This document shows, one piece after another, positions 42,523-52,174 of a stretch of DNA of 64,000 bases. The position numbers were made by a program, and so were the translations under genes. The DNA is from an uncultured Pelagibacteraceae bacterium (GTDB lineage: Bacteria > Pseudomonadota > Alphaproteobacteria > Pelagibacterales > Pelagibacteraceae), in contig CACEBD010000003.1 of the NCBI GenBank assembly GCA_902557775.1, forward strand, positions 1-64,000, in the 5' to 3' direction. Position 1 is the first letter of the stretch; every line of letters begins with the position of its first letter. Under the pieces are notes generated by a model. The model was not told the DNA's origin. It was given only the letters and a program-made list of their open reading frames with translations, and ran no database searches.

Positions 42523-42959
42523 TGAGTTCTGAAACATTTAATTGGAGCTGTAAACACACTTGGTCTAGAAGTGCAAAAAATACATTTTGGTGTTTACTTG
42601 GATGTTCTATCGGTGATTTTGGAACTATTTTATTTTTTCAATTAACTAAAATTCCCTTTCCTGTTTTAGCAATTATGGTTTTAGCAATTATCAATGGGAT
42701 AATTACAAGTATTATTTTAGAAACCATTATTTTATTAAGACAAAATTTTTCTCTAAAGTTAGCTTTTAAAACAGCTGTTGGAATGAGTTTAATCTCAATG
42801 GTGAGCATGGAAATTGCAATGAATGCTACTGATTATTTTCTTACAGGAGGAGCTATTTTAACTTGGTGGGTTGTGCCGATAATGTTAGCTGTTGGATTTG
42901 TTACGCCTTGGCCATATAATTATTGGAGATTAAAAAAGTTCAACGAATCTTGCCACTAA
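42522..42959 (+). CDS. DUF4396 membrane protein
   Basis: A 145-residue protein of the DUF4396 type with four hydrophobic segments. The N-terminal WSCKHTWSRSAKNTFWCLLGCSIGDFG and the later MVSMEIAMNATDYFLTGG (Met/His/Asp-rich) recur in this family. Function unknown; family members often sit next to copper or redox genes, and a DUF411 protein is encoded close by here. The 3' end overlaps the convergent cytochrome b561 gene by 4 nt. Confidence 0.8.
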   Translation: MSSETFNWSCKHTWSRSAKNTFWCLLGCSIGDFGTILFFQLTKIPFPVLAIMVLAIINGIITSIILETIILLRQNFSLKLAFKTAVGMSLISMVSMEIAMNATDYFLTGGAILTWWVVPIMLAVGFVTPWPYNYWRLKKFNESCH

Positions 42960-43486
42960 GTAATTTTGTTTAAGATTTTATCCTTAAAAATAAAATGATG
43001 AACAATCACTGCAAGTATATGCAGACTTACAAGTGCTAATAATAAGTAATTAGCGTAAATATGAACTTGGTAATAAGCATCAGCTAAAACGAAATTATCT
43101 TTTTCAAATCCATATTTAAAAATTATAAAATTAAGTGTTTCTCCCATATAAAGTTTTTTAAGAATGCCAGAAACAGTTATAGCAAAAATACTAAAATAAA
43201 GTAAGAAATGATTAGCCTTCCCGATAAATACTTGGCCTTTAAAAAAACTTTTAGTTTCAGATGGACTTGGGTTAAAAAATTTCCAAATTAGTCTAAACAA
43301 AGTAAGATAGAAAACGGTTATTCCAACTAGGATATGTATATTTTCAAGTTCAATTCTTTCATCAGAGAATTCAAGCCCTACTAAATAAAATCCAAAAGGA
43401 ACTTGGGCTATTAAGACAATAAAAGTAACCCAGTGGAACAATTTGGCCAATAGCCCATATTCCTTTTGACTGTTAAAGATTTTCAT
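42956..43486 (-). CDS. Cytochrome b561 family protein
   Basis: A 176-residue four-helix di-heme-type cytochrome. Candidate heme histidines are in LLAKLFHWVTF, ENIHILVGIT, KANHFLLYF and YQVHIYANYLLLALVSLHILAVIVHHF. It probably transfers electrons between the quinone pool and a periplasmic partner. It starts 18 bp from the divergent DUF411 gene and lies next to a class II cytochrome c. Confidence 0.87.
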   Translation of the reverse strand: MKIFNSQKEYGLLAKLFHWVTFIVLIAQVPFGFYLVGLEFSDERIELENIHILVGITVFYLTLFRLIWKFFNPSPSETKSFFKGQVFIGKANHFLLYFSIFAITVSGILKKLYMGETLNFIIFKYGFEKDNFVLADAYYQVHIYANYLLLALVSLHILAVIVHHFIFKDKILNKIT

Positions 43487-43504
43487 TATTAATTATAGTT
43501 AAAC

Positions 43505-43987
43505 ATGTCATTTAAAAACACCATATCTAAATTAATTGTCTTCACAGTAGTATTATTCTCTGTATTTTATATCTTTAATTTTGTCACAGATAAAAAAGAA
43601 GCTTTAGCCAATATTAACAATAAACAAATTGTTGAAGTTTTCAAAACTCCCTCATGCGGATGTTGTTATGGGTATGTTTTATTTTTAGAAGAAGAAAAAT
43701 TCAAAGTAAAACAAACAGATATGAGAAGCCTTCATACAATAAAACAAAAATATAATATCCCAGTAGAAATGCAGTCTTGTCATACCACTATTATGGGCAA
43801 ATACTTTATTGAAGGACATGTCCCGTTTGAGGCAGTTAACAAATTATTAAAAGAGCAACCTGATATTGATGGTATAGCTTTACCTGGAATGCCGATTGGC
43901 ACACCAGGAATGCCAGGTGATAAAGATGAGCCTTATGTTATTTATCAACTTAAAGATGGGAAATCCTCTGTTTTCATGACAATATAA
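43505..43987 (+). CDS. DUF411 metal-binding exported protein
   Basis: A 160-residue exported protein (one N-terminal helix, about residues 7-27) of the DUF411 family. VEVFKTPSCGCCYGYVLFLEE carries a CxCC metal-binding motif in a thioredoxin-like position; MQSCHTTIMGKYFIEGHVP and GIALPGMPIGTPGMPGD complete the family pattern. Relatives are linked to copper handling. It is followed after 5 bp by a cytochrome c gene. Confidence 0.88.
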   Translation: MSFKNTISKLIVFTVVLFSVFYIFNFVTDKKEALANINNKQIVEVFKTPSCGCCYGYVLFLEEEKFKVKQTDMRSLHTIKQKYNIPVEMQSCHTTIMGKYFIEGHVPFEAVNKLLKEQPDIDGIALPGMPIGTPGMPGDKDEPYVIYQLKDGKSSVFMTI

Positions 43988-43992
43988 ATTTT

Positions 43993-44442
43993 ATGATACG
44001 AAAGATAAAAATAATAAAAATACTTATTATTATTTTTTCTTTAAGCCTTTCTTTTTCTGCCAATGCTCAAACTGTAGAGGAAATTATTAAAGGTAGAAAA
44101 GCAATGTTTAGTGAAAACTATCAAAACGCTAAAAAAATATCTATATTACTGAAATCTAAAAGAATTGAGGAGGCTAAACCTTTAATGAAAAAAATTTCAG
44201 ATAATTATATAAAATTATTAGATTATTTTCCTGAAAATGCAAAAGAAGGGTTTAAAACAGGAGCACTACCGAGCATTTGGGAAAATAAAGATGAATTCAA
44301 TGCTTTAATGAAAAAAGCATCAGATGATATGATAAGACTTGCAAAAGCTATTGAAACCGCAGAAGATCTAAGAGCAGCGCAGAAAGAATTAATGTGGAGC
44401 AATTGTTCGGCTTGTCATAGTAAGTTTAGAGCGCCTCATTAA
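43993..44442 (+). CDS. Class II cytochrome c (cytochrome c'/c556-like)
   Basis: A 149-residue exported protein (signal peptide ending SANA) with a helical body and one C-terminal heme-binding CSACH in WSNCSACHSKFRAPH, the placement seen in class II cytochromes c of four-helix-bundle type. The axial Met is likely within the first mature helix (RKAMFSENY). It may accept electrons from the b561 protein. The heme would be attached by the cytochrome c maturation system that CcdA serves. Confidence 0.87.
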   Translation: MIRKIKIIKILIIIFSLSLSFSANAQTVEEIIKGRKAMFSENYQNAKKISILLKSKRIEEAKPLMKKISDNYIKLLDYFPENAKEGFKTGALPSIWENKDEFNALMKKASDDMIRLAKAIETAEDLRAAQKELMWSNCSACHSKFRAPH

Positions 44443-44448
44443 ATTAAA

Positions 44449-45036
44449 ATGCAACTTTTTCCATTAATATTATTCGGTATTGCAACCGCGTTTTCCCCTG
44501 GTCCAAATAATATTATGACATCTTATACAGCTTTTAATTTTGGATTTAGAAAAGCCATTCCCACTATGCTAGGAGTTATAATTGGGTGGACGCTTTTAAT
44601 TATTCTTTTACAACTAACTTCTGGAGCTATTTTTCAAAAGTATGCATTTATTCAAACTACAATAAAAATATTAGGATCAATTTATTTATTATATATGGCA
44701 TACAAATTATCTTTTGCAGGACAAACAAAAGATAAAAAAATTGATCCAAAACCAGTAACTTTTTTAAATACTTTTTGGTTTCAATTCGTAAATCCAAAAA
44801 GCATTATCGTTGGCTTAACTTCAATTTCTTTATTTATTGATACACAAAATAATTACTTAAGAGACTCAATTGTTTTAACATTAGTTTGGTTTTTGATGGC
44901 TGTTGGAAGTCAAACAGCTTGGTGTCTAATGGGTAAATACATGAGAAAATTCGCCACAAGTGATAAATTTATTAAGAATTTTAATTACACAATGTCTTTT
45001 TTGCTTATCGTTTGTGTAATTTTGTTCTATGTATAG
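44449..45036 (+). CDS. LysE/RhtB family amino acid exporter
   Basis: A 195-residue membrane protein with AFSPGPNNIMTSYTAFNFGFRKA at the start and FWFQFVNPKSIIVGLTSISLF in the middle, both LysE/RhtB signatures. It is closer to the family consensus than the copy at 24463. It begins 6 bp after the cytochrome c gene and ends 3 bp before the aconitase gene. Substrate unknown. Confidence 0.88.
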   Translation: MQLFPLILFGIATAFSPGPNNIMTSYTAFNFGFRKAIPTMLGVIIGWTLLIILLQLTSGAIFQKYAFIQTTIKILGSIYLLYMAYKLSFAGQTKDKKIDPKPVTFLNTFWFQFVNPKSIIVGLTSISLFIDTQNNYLRDSIVLTLVWFLMAVGSQTAWCLMGKYMRKFATSDKFIKNFNYTMSFLLIVCVILFYV

Positions 45037-45039
45037 CGC

Positions 45040-47715
45040 ATGAAATTTAATAGTAAAAATTCCTTTAAATCATTAGATAATATTTCATCATCTGGTAAAG
45101 ATTATAAAATCTTCAATTTAAAAAAAGCTGAAAAAAATGGTTTAGACGGAATTTCAAAACTACCAAAATCTCTCAAAGTTTTATTAGAAAATCTACTTAG
45201 ATATGAGGATGATTTAACAGTCAATAAAAAACAAATTTTAGCAATTAAAGAATGGTTAAAAAACAAAAAGTCTAATACTGAAATAGCTTACAGACCTGCA
45301 CGTACTTTATTACAAGATTATACAGGAATTCCTGCAATTGCTGACCTAGCAGCTATGAGAGATGCAGTAAAAGATAAAAATAAAAATCCAGATAAAATTA
45401 ATCCATTATCCACTGTTGATTTAGTTATAGATCATTCTGTGATGGTAGACGAGTATGCATCAGGAAAATCATTTAATCAAAATGTTGAGAGAGAATTTTC
45501 AAGAAATGGGGAACGATACTCTTTTTTAAAATGGGGACAAAAAGCATTTGACAATTTTAGAGTTGTTCCTCCCGGTACAGGAATTTGTCATCAAGTAAAT
45601 TTGGAATATTTGTCTAAAGTTGTTTGGTCATCAAAAAGTGGAAATGATTTATACGCTTATCCAGATACTCTAGTTGGAACTGATAGTCATACAACAATGG
45701 TGAATGGTTTATCAGTATTAGGTTGGGGTGTTGGAGGAATAGAAGCCGAGGCTGCAATGTTAGGCCAGCCTATTTCAATGTTAATTCCAGAAGTCATTGG
45801 CGTAGAGCTCAAAGGAAAATTAAAAGAAGGAACAACTGCAACAGACTTAGTTTTAATCATTGTTGAAATGCTTAGAAAAAAAGGTGTGGTTGGGAAATTT
45901 GTGGAGTTTTATGGTGAGGGTTTAAAAAATTTAACTTTAGCTGATAGAGCCACAATTGCTAACATGGCTCCTGAATATGGAGCTACATGTGGTTTCTTTC
46001 CAATTGATGATGAAACTCTAAAATATTTAAAACTATCTGGAAGAGATCAAGAAACAATAGTTTTAGTTGACAAATATTCAAAAGAACAAGGTCTTTGGGC
46101 AAGCAATGATGTTGTGTTTACGGATACTCTTTCATTAGATGTTGGCAGTGTAGTAACAAGCATTTCTGGACCTAAACGACCTCAAGATAAAGTTTTACTT
46201 ACCGAGGCTTCAACTGCATTTGCAAAAGTTTATAAAGAAAATGCAAAAAGAGATAAGGCTATTGAAGCTAAAGTTGAAGGCACTGAATTCAATATAAAAG
46301 ACGGTGATATTGTTATTGCTGCGATAACATCTTGTACAAACACTTCGAACCCAAGTGTAATGATCGGTGCAGGTCTTTTAGCGAAGAAAGCATATGAAAA
46401 AGGATTAAAAGTTAAACCTTGGGTAAAAACTTCACTTGCGCCAGGATCACAAGTTGTAACTGACTATTTAGAAAAAGCAGGCTTAAATAAATATTTAGAT
46501 GAACTTGGTTTTAATTTAGTTGGTTATGGCTGCACAACTTGTATTGGTAACTCTGGACCTTTAAATCAAAATATATCAGATGCAATAAATAAAAATGATC
46601 TTTATGCTGTCTCAGTTTTATCTGGAAATAGGAACTTTGAAGGAAGAATTAATCCTGATGTAAAAGCTAATTACTTAGCTTCACCTCCACTTGTAGTTGC
46701 TTATGCTCTGGCAGGTAATATGAATTTTGATATGTACAAGTCACCACTCGGTAAAGATAAAAATGGAAAAGATGTTTTCTTAAAAGATATTTGGCCAAGT
46801 AATAAAGAAATTGAAGATTTGATGTTAAGTTCTTTAAACGCAGAAATGTTTAAACAAAGATATTCAAATGTCTCAAAGGGACCTAAAGAATGGCAAGCTA
46901 TCAACACAACAGATAGTGATATTTATAACTGGGAAGCTAATTCTACATATGTAAAAAGACCACCATTTTTTGATGATTTACCTGATCAACCAGAGGGCTT
47001 TAAACCAATTAATGACGCAAGAATTCTTTTATTATTAGCTGACACAGTAACTACCGATCATATTTCACCAGCAGGAAGTATTAAAAAAGAAAGTCCAACT
47101 GGCGATTATTTTATGAAGCATCAAATACAACAAAAAGATTTTAACTCTTATGGTGCGAGAAGAGGAAATCATGAAGTAATGATGAGAGGAACTTTTGGAA
47201 ATATAAAAATTAGAAATGAAATGGCTCCTGGTACTGAAGGTGGATTTACAACGTTGCAGCCAGATGGAAAAGTAATGAGTGTTTATGAAGCTGCAATGGA
47301 ATACAAAAAAAGAAAAAATGATTTAGTTGTAATTGCTGGTAAAGAATATGGAACAGGTTCGTCTAGGGATTGGGCAGCAAAAGGAACTAAACTTTTAGGT
47401 ATTAAAGCTGTTTTAGCAGAAAGTTTTGAGAGAATACATAGATCAAATTTAATTGGAATGGGCGTTTTACCCTTACAGTTTAAAGAGGGTTTTGATCGAA
47501 AAAAATTGAAAATTACAGGAGCAGAGTTAGTTTCAGTTGTAGATCTTGACAAAGGTGTCAAGCCAAGACAAGAGGTGACTTGTGAAATTAAATATCAAGA
47601 CGGAACTAGCAAAAAAATTCCGATGCTTTGTAGAATTGATACTGCTAATGAAGTGGAGTATTACAAAAATGGAGGAATTTTACAGTATGTTTTAAGAAAT
47701 ATGCTTGCTAACTAA
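45040..47715 (+). CDS. acnA: Aconitate hydratase (AcnA/IRP type)
   Basis: An 891-residue aconitase of the AcnA family. The [4Fe-4S] ligands are in TSCTNTSNP and YGCTTCIGNSG. DSHTTMVNGLSVLGWGVGGIEAEA and EYGTGSSRDWAAKGT are catalytic regions. It isomerises citrate and isocitrate in the TCA cycle. The start overlaps nothing, with only 3 bp after the exporter. A PrpD-family gene begins on the next base, raising the possibility that this enzyme also serves the 2-methylcitrate route. Confidence 0.95.
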   Translation: MKFNSKNSFKSLDNISSSGKDYKIFNLKKAEKNGLDGISKLPKSLKVLLENLLRYEDDLTVNKKQILAIKEWLKNKKSNTEIAYRPARTLLQDYTGIPAIADLAAMRDAVKDKNKNPDKINPLSTVDLVIDHSVMVDEYASGKSFNQNVEREFSRNGERYSFLKWGQKAFDNFRVVPPGTGICHQVNLEYLSKVVWSSKSGNDLYAYPDTLVGTDSHTTMVNGLSVLGWGVGGIEAEAAMLGQPISMLIPEVIGVELKGKLKEGTTATDLVLIIVEMLRKKGVVGKFVEFYGEGLKNLTLADRATIANMAPEYGATCGFFPIDDETLKYLKLSGRDQETIVLVDKYSKEQGLWASNDVVFTDTLSLDVGSVVTSISGPKRPQDKVLLTEASTAFAKVYKENAKRDKAIEAKVEGTEFNIKDGDIVIAAITSCTNTSNPSVMIGAGLLAKKAYEKGLKVKPWVKTSLAPGSQVVTDYLEKAGLNKYLDELGFNLVGYGCTTCIGNSGPLNQNISDAINKNDLYAVSVLSGNRNFEGRINPDVKANYLASPPLVVAYALAGNMNFDMYKSPLGKDKNGKDVFLKDIWPSNKEIEDLMLSSLNAEMFKQRYSNVSKGPKEWQAINTTDSDIYNWEANSTYVKRPPFFDDLPDQPEGFKPINDARILLLLADTVTTDHISPAGSIKKESPTGDYFMKHQIQQKDFNSYGARRGNHEVMMRGTFGNIKIRNEMAPGTEGGFTTLQPDGKVMSVYEAAMEYKKRKNDLVVIAGKEYGTGSSRDWAAKGTKLLGIKAVLAESFERIHRSNLIGMGVLPLQFKEGFDRKKLKITGAELVSVVDLDKGVKPRQEVTCEIKYQDGTSKKIPMLCRIDTANEVEYYKNGGILQYVLRNMLAN

Positions 47716-49221
47716 ATGAGAGACATAAAAGTAAAAGTTCATCCTTCAAAATCAAATCTAAAAAAAGAAGATCAATTAGCTTGGAAAATTGCTGAGATTG
47801 CATCAGATAAAGCAAAATTAGATAAAGATGCAGTTGATATGGTAATAAATAGAATTATTGATAATGCAGCAGTAGCTATTGCCTCATTTAATAGAGCACC
47901 AGTTGTATCAGCAAGAGCGATGGCTCTAGCGCATTCTAGAAAAAAAGGTGCTACAGTTTTTGGTTTAAATCCAAAAATTAAAGTAGATTGCGAGTGGGCT
48001 GCATGGGCAAATGGAACAGCTGTGAGAGAATTAGATTATCACGATACTTTTTTAGCAGCGGATTACAGTCATCCAGGTGATAATATTCCTGCAATCTTAG
48101 CAGTTGCACAACAAAAGTCATGTAATGGTAAAGACTTAATAAGAGGAATACTTACCGGTTATGAGGTGCAAGTAAACTTAGTAAAAGGTATTTGCTTACA
48201 TGAACATAAAATTGACCATATAGCTCACTTAGGCCCAAGTGTGGCAGCTGGTCTAGGGAGTTTATTAAATTTAAAAACAGATTTGATTTATCAATCTGTT
48301 CAACAAGCATTACATATTACAGTCTCAACAAGACAATCTCGAAAAGGAGAAATATCTAGTTGGAAAGCCTTTGCACCAGCGCACGCTGGCAAACTCGCAG
48401 TGGAGGCAGTCGATAGATGTATGAGAGGTGAGGGCGCTCCTTCACCAATTTATGAGGGAGAAGATAGCGTCATAGCTTATGTTTTATCTGGACCAGATAA
48501 AGAATACATAGTTCCATTACCAAATGTAAATGAGCCTAAGCGAGCAATACTTGAAACTTACACCAAAGAACATTCAGCAGAATACCAATCCCAAGCTTTG
48601 ATTGATTTAGCTAGAAGCTTAAATAAAAAAATTTCTAATATTGGTGATATTGAAAAAATTTTAATTGAAACAAGTCATCATACCCACTATGTAATCGGTA
48701 CGGGAGCTAACGATCCTCAAAAAATGGATCCAAAAGCAAGTAGGGAAACTTTAGATCATTCAATAATGTATATTTTTGCAGTGGCACTCGAAGATGGTGC
48801 TTGGCACCATGTTAAATCGTACACTCCTAAAAGAGCGCAAAGAAAAAGCACCATTGAACTTTGGCGAAAAATTTCAACTAAAGAGGATCCAAAATGGACT
48901 GAAAAATATCATGATCCTAATCCAAAAAATAAATGCTTTGGAGGAAAAGTGATTATATCAATGAAAGATGGGTCTACAATATCAGATGAAATTAACGTTG
49001 CAGATGCACATCCAGCTGGCAAAAGACCTTTTTTGCGTAAAGAATATATAAATAAATTTTTAAGTTTAACTGGTGGCATTATTTCAAAAAAAGAGTCGGA
49101 TAGATTTTTAAAATGTGTGCAAAATCTTCCAAAATTAAAAGCAAAAGATTTAATGGGTTTAAATGTGGAGATTAAATCATCAATAAAAGATAAATCTAAA
49201 AGTAGTAAGGGTATCTTTTAA
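47716..49221 (+). CDS. MmgE/PrpD family dehydratase
   Basis: A 501-residue MmgE/PrpD-family protein: [30 protein letters not shown] with [16 protein letters not shown], and [21 protein letters not shown] are family regions. Related enzymes include 2-methylcitrate dehydratase (PrpD), cis-aconitate decarboxylase and iminodisuccinate epimerase. Length and adjacency to aconitase favour 2-methylcitrate dehydratase or an aconitase-like activity, but no prpB or prpC gene is in the window, so the symbol is left open. Confidence 0.85.
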   Translation: MRDIKVKVHPSKSNLKKEDQLAWKIAEIASDKAKLDKDAVDMVINRIIDNAAVAIASFNRAPVVSARAMALAHSRKKGATVFGLNPKIKVDCEWAAWANGTAVRELDYHDTFLAADYSHPGDNIPAILAVAQQKSCNGKDLIRGILTGYEVQVNLVKGICLHEHKIDHIAHLGPSVAAGLGSLLNLKTDLIYQSVQQALHITVSTRQSRKGEISSWKAFAPAHAGKLAVEAVDRCMRGEGAPSPIYEGEDSVIAYVLSGPDKEYIVPLPNVNEPKRAILETYTKEHSAEYQSQALIDLARSLNKKISNIGDIEKILIETSHHTHYVIGTGANDPQKMDPKASRETLDHSIMYIFAVALEDGAWHHVKSYTPKRAQRKSTIELWRKISTKEDPKWTEKYHDPNPKNKCFGGKVIISMKDGSTISDEINVADAHPAGKRPFLRKEYINKFLSLTGGIISKKESDRFLKCVQNLPKLKAKDLMGLNVEIKSSIKDKSKSSKGIF

Positions 49222-50184
49222 TTATTTGATTTTCTTTGCTAAATCTTTAGCACTTAACCATGCATTTTCAACTTTAGGACCGATAAACCAATCAGCGCAC
49301 AATCCTAACCTTAACTTTTTATTCCAATAACTCTTTAAAGGTGAACCATTTAAATTATAAGAATATTTCCATCCATGTGTTTTTTTAAAAATAATTTTAT
49401 TTTTTTTGTACCCTGTTAAGTTTAAAAATTTTGATACCAAAATATTTTCTGCTTTATTACTTTTTTTATAATGATTTATGTTTTTTCTAGCCCACCCAAT
49501 TGAGGACTGTAATGTCCAAAGTGAATTTGAAGAGTTAAATCTATTTTTACTATTTTCATTAGCTGCCCAAGTTAAAATGTCATCATTGAATTTTATACTA
49601 CTCACAGGAACAGTTTTTTGATTTTTAAAAGCTAACATTGTCGTAATGTTAGGCTCCATATTAATCTTTAAATTTGATATTTTTTTTTCAAGATATTTAC
49701 CTGCGATTTTTTTTGATTGAGGAAAAGGACAAGTTAAAATTATCGACTTAGCTTGAATATTTTCACCATTATCAAGTCTTATTTCCCAAAAATATTTATT
49801 ATTAAAGATAGTCTTGACTGAAGATTGAAAACTTTTTTTTATTTTTTTGGTGTAGAATTTAGAAATAAAATTGTTACCTTTCATACCAATAAATTTTTCT
49901 GAAATTTCCTTTTTTTCAAATATAAAATCTAAATGATTGCCAGTCCAAATTTTTGCTTCTTTTTTTTTACAAAGAGTTTTTATAAACTTTAAAAATTCTT
50001 TAGATTTTGGAGAAATATATTGAACCCCATGGTCAAAACTTAAATTTTGTTTAAATCTTTTATTTGAAGCGCGTCCGCCCGGACCTCTTGCTTTATCAAG
50101 AATATGTACCGAGTACTTTTTTGAAAGATGGTGAGCTATTGTGGAGCCAGATATACCTGACCCAATAACACAAAAATCTAACAT
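49222..50184 (-). CDS. Renalase-like FAD/NAD(P)-binding oxidoreductase
   Basis: A 320-residue flavoprotein: DFCVIGSGISGSTIAHHL (dinucleotide fold), KARGPGGRAS and LSFDHGVQYI follow as in bacterial renalase-like amine oxidases, and LRLGLCADWFIGPKVENAWLS is the FAD-closing C-terminal motif. Bacterial renalases oxidise aberrant dihydro-NAD(P) isomers; other flavin roles are possible. It overlaps the TerC gene by one base. Confidence 0.83.
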   Translation of the reverse strand: MLDFCVIGSGISGSTIAHHLSKKYSVHILDKARGPGGRASNKRFKQNLSFDHGVQYISPKSKEFLKFIKTLCKKKEAKIWTGNHLDFIFEKKEISEKFIGMKGNNFISKFYTKKIKKSFQSSVKTIFNNKYFWEIRLDNGENIQAKSIILTCPFPQSKKIAGKYLEKKISNLKINMEPNITTMLAFKNQKTVPVSSIKFNDDILTWAANENSKNRFNSSNSLWTLQSSIGWARKNINHYKKSNKAENILVSKFLNLTGYKKNKIIFKKTHGWKYSYNLNGSPLKSYWNKKLRLGLCADWFIGPKVENAWLSAKDLAKKIK

Positions 50185-50801
50185 TATAAGAATAAAAATT
50201 TATATTTTTCATTAATTGATAGAACTTCGTAACTTACAAGTCCACCAATTATTAATTGTATAGAAATAACTAAAATTACAAATAATCCTAAATATCCAAG
50301 CCACATATGTTTTTTGATATAGTCAGCAAAATAACTTGCAAGAGTTGCGATCAAAAATACTGATAATAACAGACCTATTACCATTAAATGAAAATTACCT
50401 TTTGAGGCGGCAACTACTGCAATAGTGTTGTCGAAACTTAGTGTAAGATCAGCAATTAAAACTTGATAAACCCCAACGCTAAAACTTTTAGTTTCAGCTG
50501 ATTTTACTTGTGGAGTTTTAATTTTATTTTTACCAAAGAAGTCTTGTCTTAAATTATTTATCACCCATAAAAGCAAAACCCCGCCTAGAATCTTTATCCA
50601 AGCAAACTCAAACAGATAATTAGCTCCTGATGCAAAAACAATTCTAAACAAGAATGCTGCAGCAACACCCCATGCTATAATTTTTCTTCTATTATCTGTT
50701 GCAAATCCTGCAGCAATTAAGCCTATTATGATCGCGTTATCCGCAGCCATAACTATATCTATAAGGATTATTTGTACTGAGATAATTACTTGCTCTAACA
50801 T
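50184..50801 (-). CDS. TerC family membrane protein
   Basis: A 205-residue protein with about seven hydrophobic segments. The family motifs are IDIVMAADNAIIIGL near the N-terminus and ADLTLSFDNTIAVVAA in the middle, the repeated acidic, D-N containing half-sites of TerC/YjbE-type transporters. Relatives export manganese or metallate exoenzymes. I looked for a yybP-ykoY manganese riboswitch upstream and saw none in the 47-bp gap before the divergent MATE gene. Confidence 0.85.
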   Translation of the reverse strand: MLEQVIISVQIILIDIVMAADNAIIIGLIAAGFATDNRRKIIAWGVAAAFLFRIVFASGANYLFEFAWIKILGGVLLLWVINNLRQDFFGKNKIKTPQVKSAETKSFSVGVYQVLIADLTLSFDNTIAVVAASKGNFHLMVIGLLLSVFLIATLASYFADYIKKHMWLGYLGLFVILVISIQLIIGGLVSYEVLSINEKYKFLFL

Positions 50802-50848
50802 TCGAGAATCAATGTATATAAGGTTATTAAGTTATATTAAAGAATAAA

Positions 50849-52174
50849 ATGGAACTGTTCAAAAGCTCATCAAAATTTTCAAAAAAACAAATAATTTTGT
50901 TGTCCATACCGGTTTTTTTTTCGAACATGGCCATTCCATTAGTAGGAATGGTTGATACAGGCTTGATGGGAAATCTAAGTGAAACCAAGTATTTAGCTGC
51001 AACAAGTATAGCTACATCAGTTATGACAATGATTGTTTGGAGTTTTGGTTTTTTAAGAATGGGTACCGTTGGCATAGTTGCACAGGCTTATGGAAGAAGT
51101 GATTATAGAGAGATAGTAAAAACGATTTTAAGAAATATAGCACTTGCTCTAATTGCAGCATTTATAATAATTATTTTTTTCCCAGCTTTAAAAATTGCGA
51201 TAAGTTATTTTTTCTCACCCTCTGATGAAACAGAGGTATTAATAAAAACTTATTTAAATGTAAGAATTTTTTCAATTCCTGCAGAATTAATTATTTATGT
51301 ACTAATTGGTTTTTATCTAGGCATACAAAAAACAAAAATTTCAAGTTTTTTAATAATTGTTCTATCAAGTTTGAATATTATTTTTAGCTCTCTTCTAGTT
51401 TTAACATATGATTTAAAAGTTTTTGGTGTAGCTTTAGGAACTTTAATTTCGAGTTATATAACCTTAATCATTTTCACGATATTTACTTATAATTATATTA
51501 TTCAAAAATTCAAAGTAATTCCTAAATTTGAAAATTTAGTAGTAAGGTCTAAATTACTCAAACTTTTAAATATAAATTTAGATATTTTTATAAGAACTTT
51601 ATTTCTCACATTTGCTTTTCTATGGGTAACTTATCTTGGTTCAAAAATTGGAGAAGACTATTTAGCAGTTAATACAATATTAATGCAATTTATAATTTTA
51701 TCATCATTCTTCTTAGATGCTTATGCATTTTCGACTGAGGGAATTATAGGTTTTGCTGTTGGGAGAAGAAACCGAAAATCTTTTTTAGAGGTTGTAAAAA
51801 ATTCTATTCAGGTAAGCTTTATCACCGCAATAATTATTTCTTTTATTTATTTAATATTTTTTAAAGAAATAATTTACATAATTACTGATATCGAAATTTT
51901 AAGGTTTATTTCTTTTCAACATATCTTATGGGTAATTATAATTCCACCGATTGCGTGTTTTTGTTATCAATTAGATGGAATATTTATCGGAGCGTCCCAA
52001 ACAAAAGAAATTAGAAATGCAATGATAATATCTGTTTTAGGTTATATTGGAGTATCAATCCTCCTTACAAAATATCTAGACAATCATGGTATTTGGTTAT
52101 CTCTTTTATTATTTATGATATTTAGGTCCCTGACTTTACAATATTATTTTAAAAATATTTTGAAAAAATTCTAA
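50849..52174 (+). CDS. MATE family efflux transporter (DinF-like)
   Basis: A 441-residue protein with twelve membrane segments. IPVFFSNMAIPLVGMVDTGLMG is the MATE N-terminal signature and GTVGIVAQAYGR lies in helix 2-3. The pattern is closest to the DinF subgroup. It would export cationic compounds or metabolites using an ion gradient. The next gene starts on the base after its stop. Confidence 0.9.
   Translation: MELFKSSSKFSKKQIILLSIPVFFSNMAIPLVGMVDTGLMGNLSETKYLAATSIATSVMTMIVWSFGFLRMGTVGIVAQAYGRSDYREIVKTILRNIALALIAAFIIIIFFPALKIAISYFFSPSDETEVLIKTYLNVRIFSIPAELIIYVLIGFYLGIQKTKISSFLIIVLSSLNIIFSSLLVLTYDLKVFGVALGTLISSYITLIIFTIFTYNYIIQKFKVIPKFENLVVRSKLLKLLNINLDIFIRTLFLTFAFLWVTYLGSKIGEDYLAVNTILMQFIILSSFFLDAYAFSTEGIIGFAVGRRNRKSFLEVVKNSIQVSFITAIIISFIYLIFFKEIIYIITDIEILRFISFQHILWVIIIPPIACFCYQLDGIFIGASQTKEIRNAMIISVLGYIGVSILLTKYLDNHGIWLSLLLFMIFRSLTLQYYFKNILKKF

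Noticed and set aside
50802-50848. yybP-ykoY manganese riboswitch upstream of terC
   Set aside because: The gap is only 47 bp, AT-rich and without the conserved loops.
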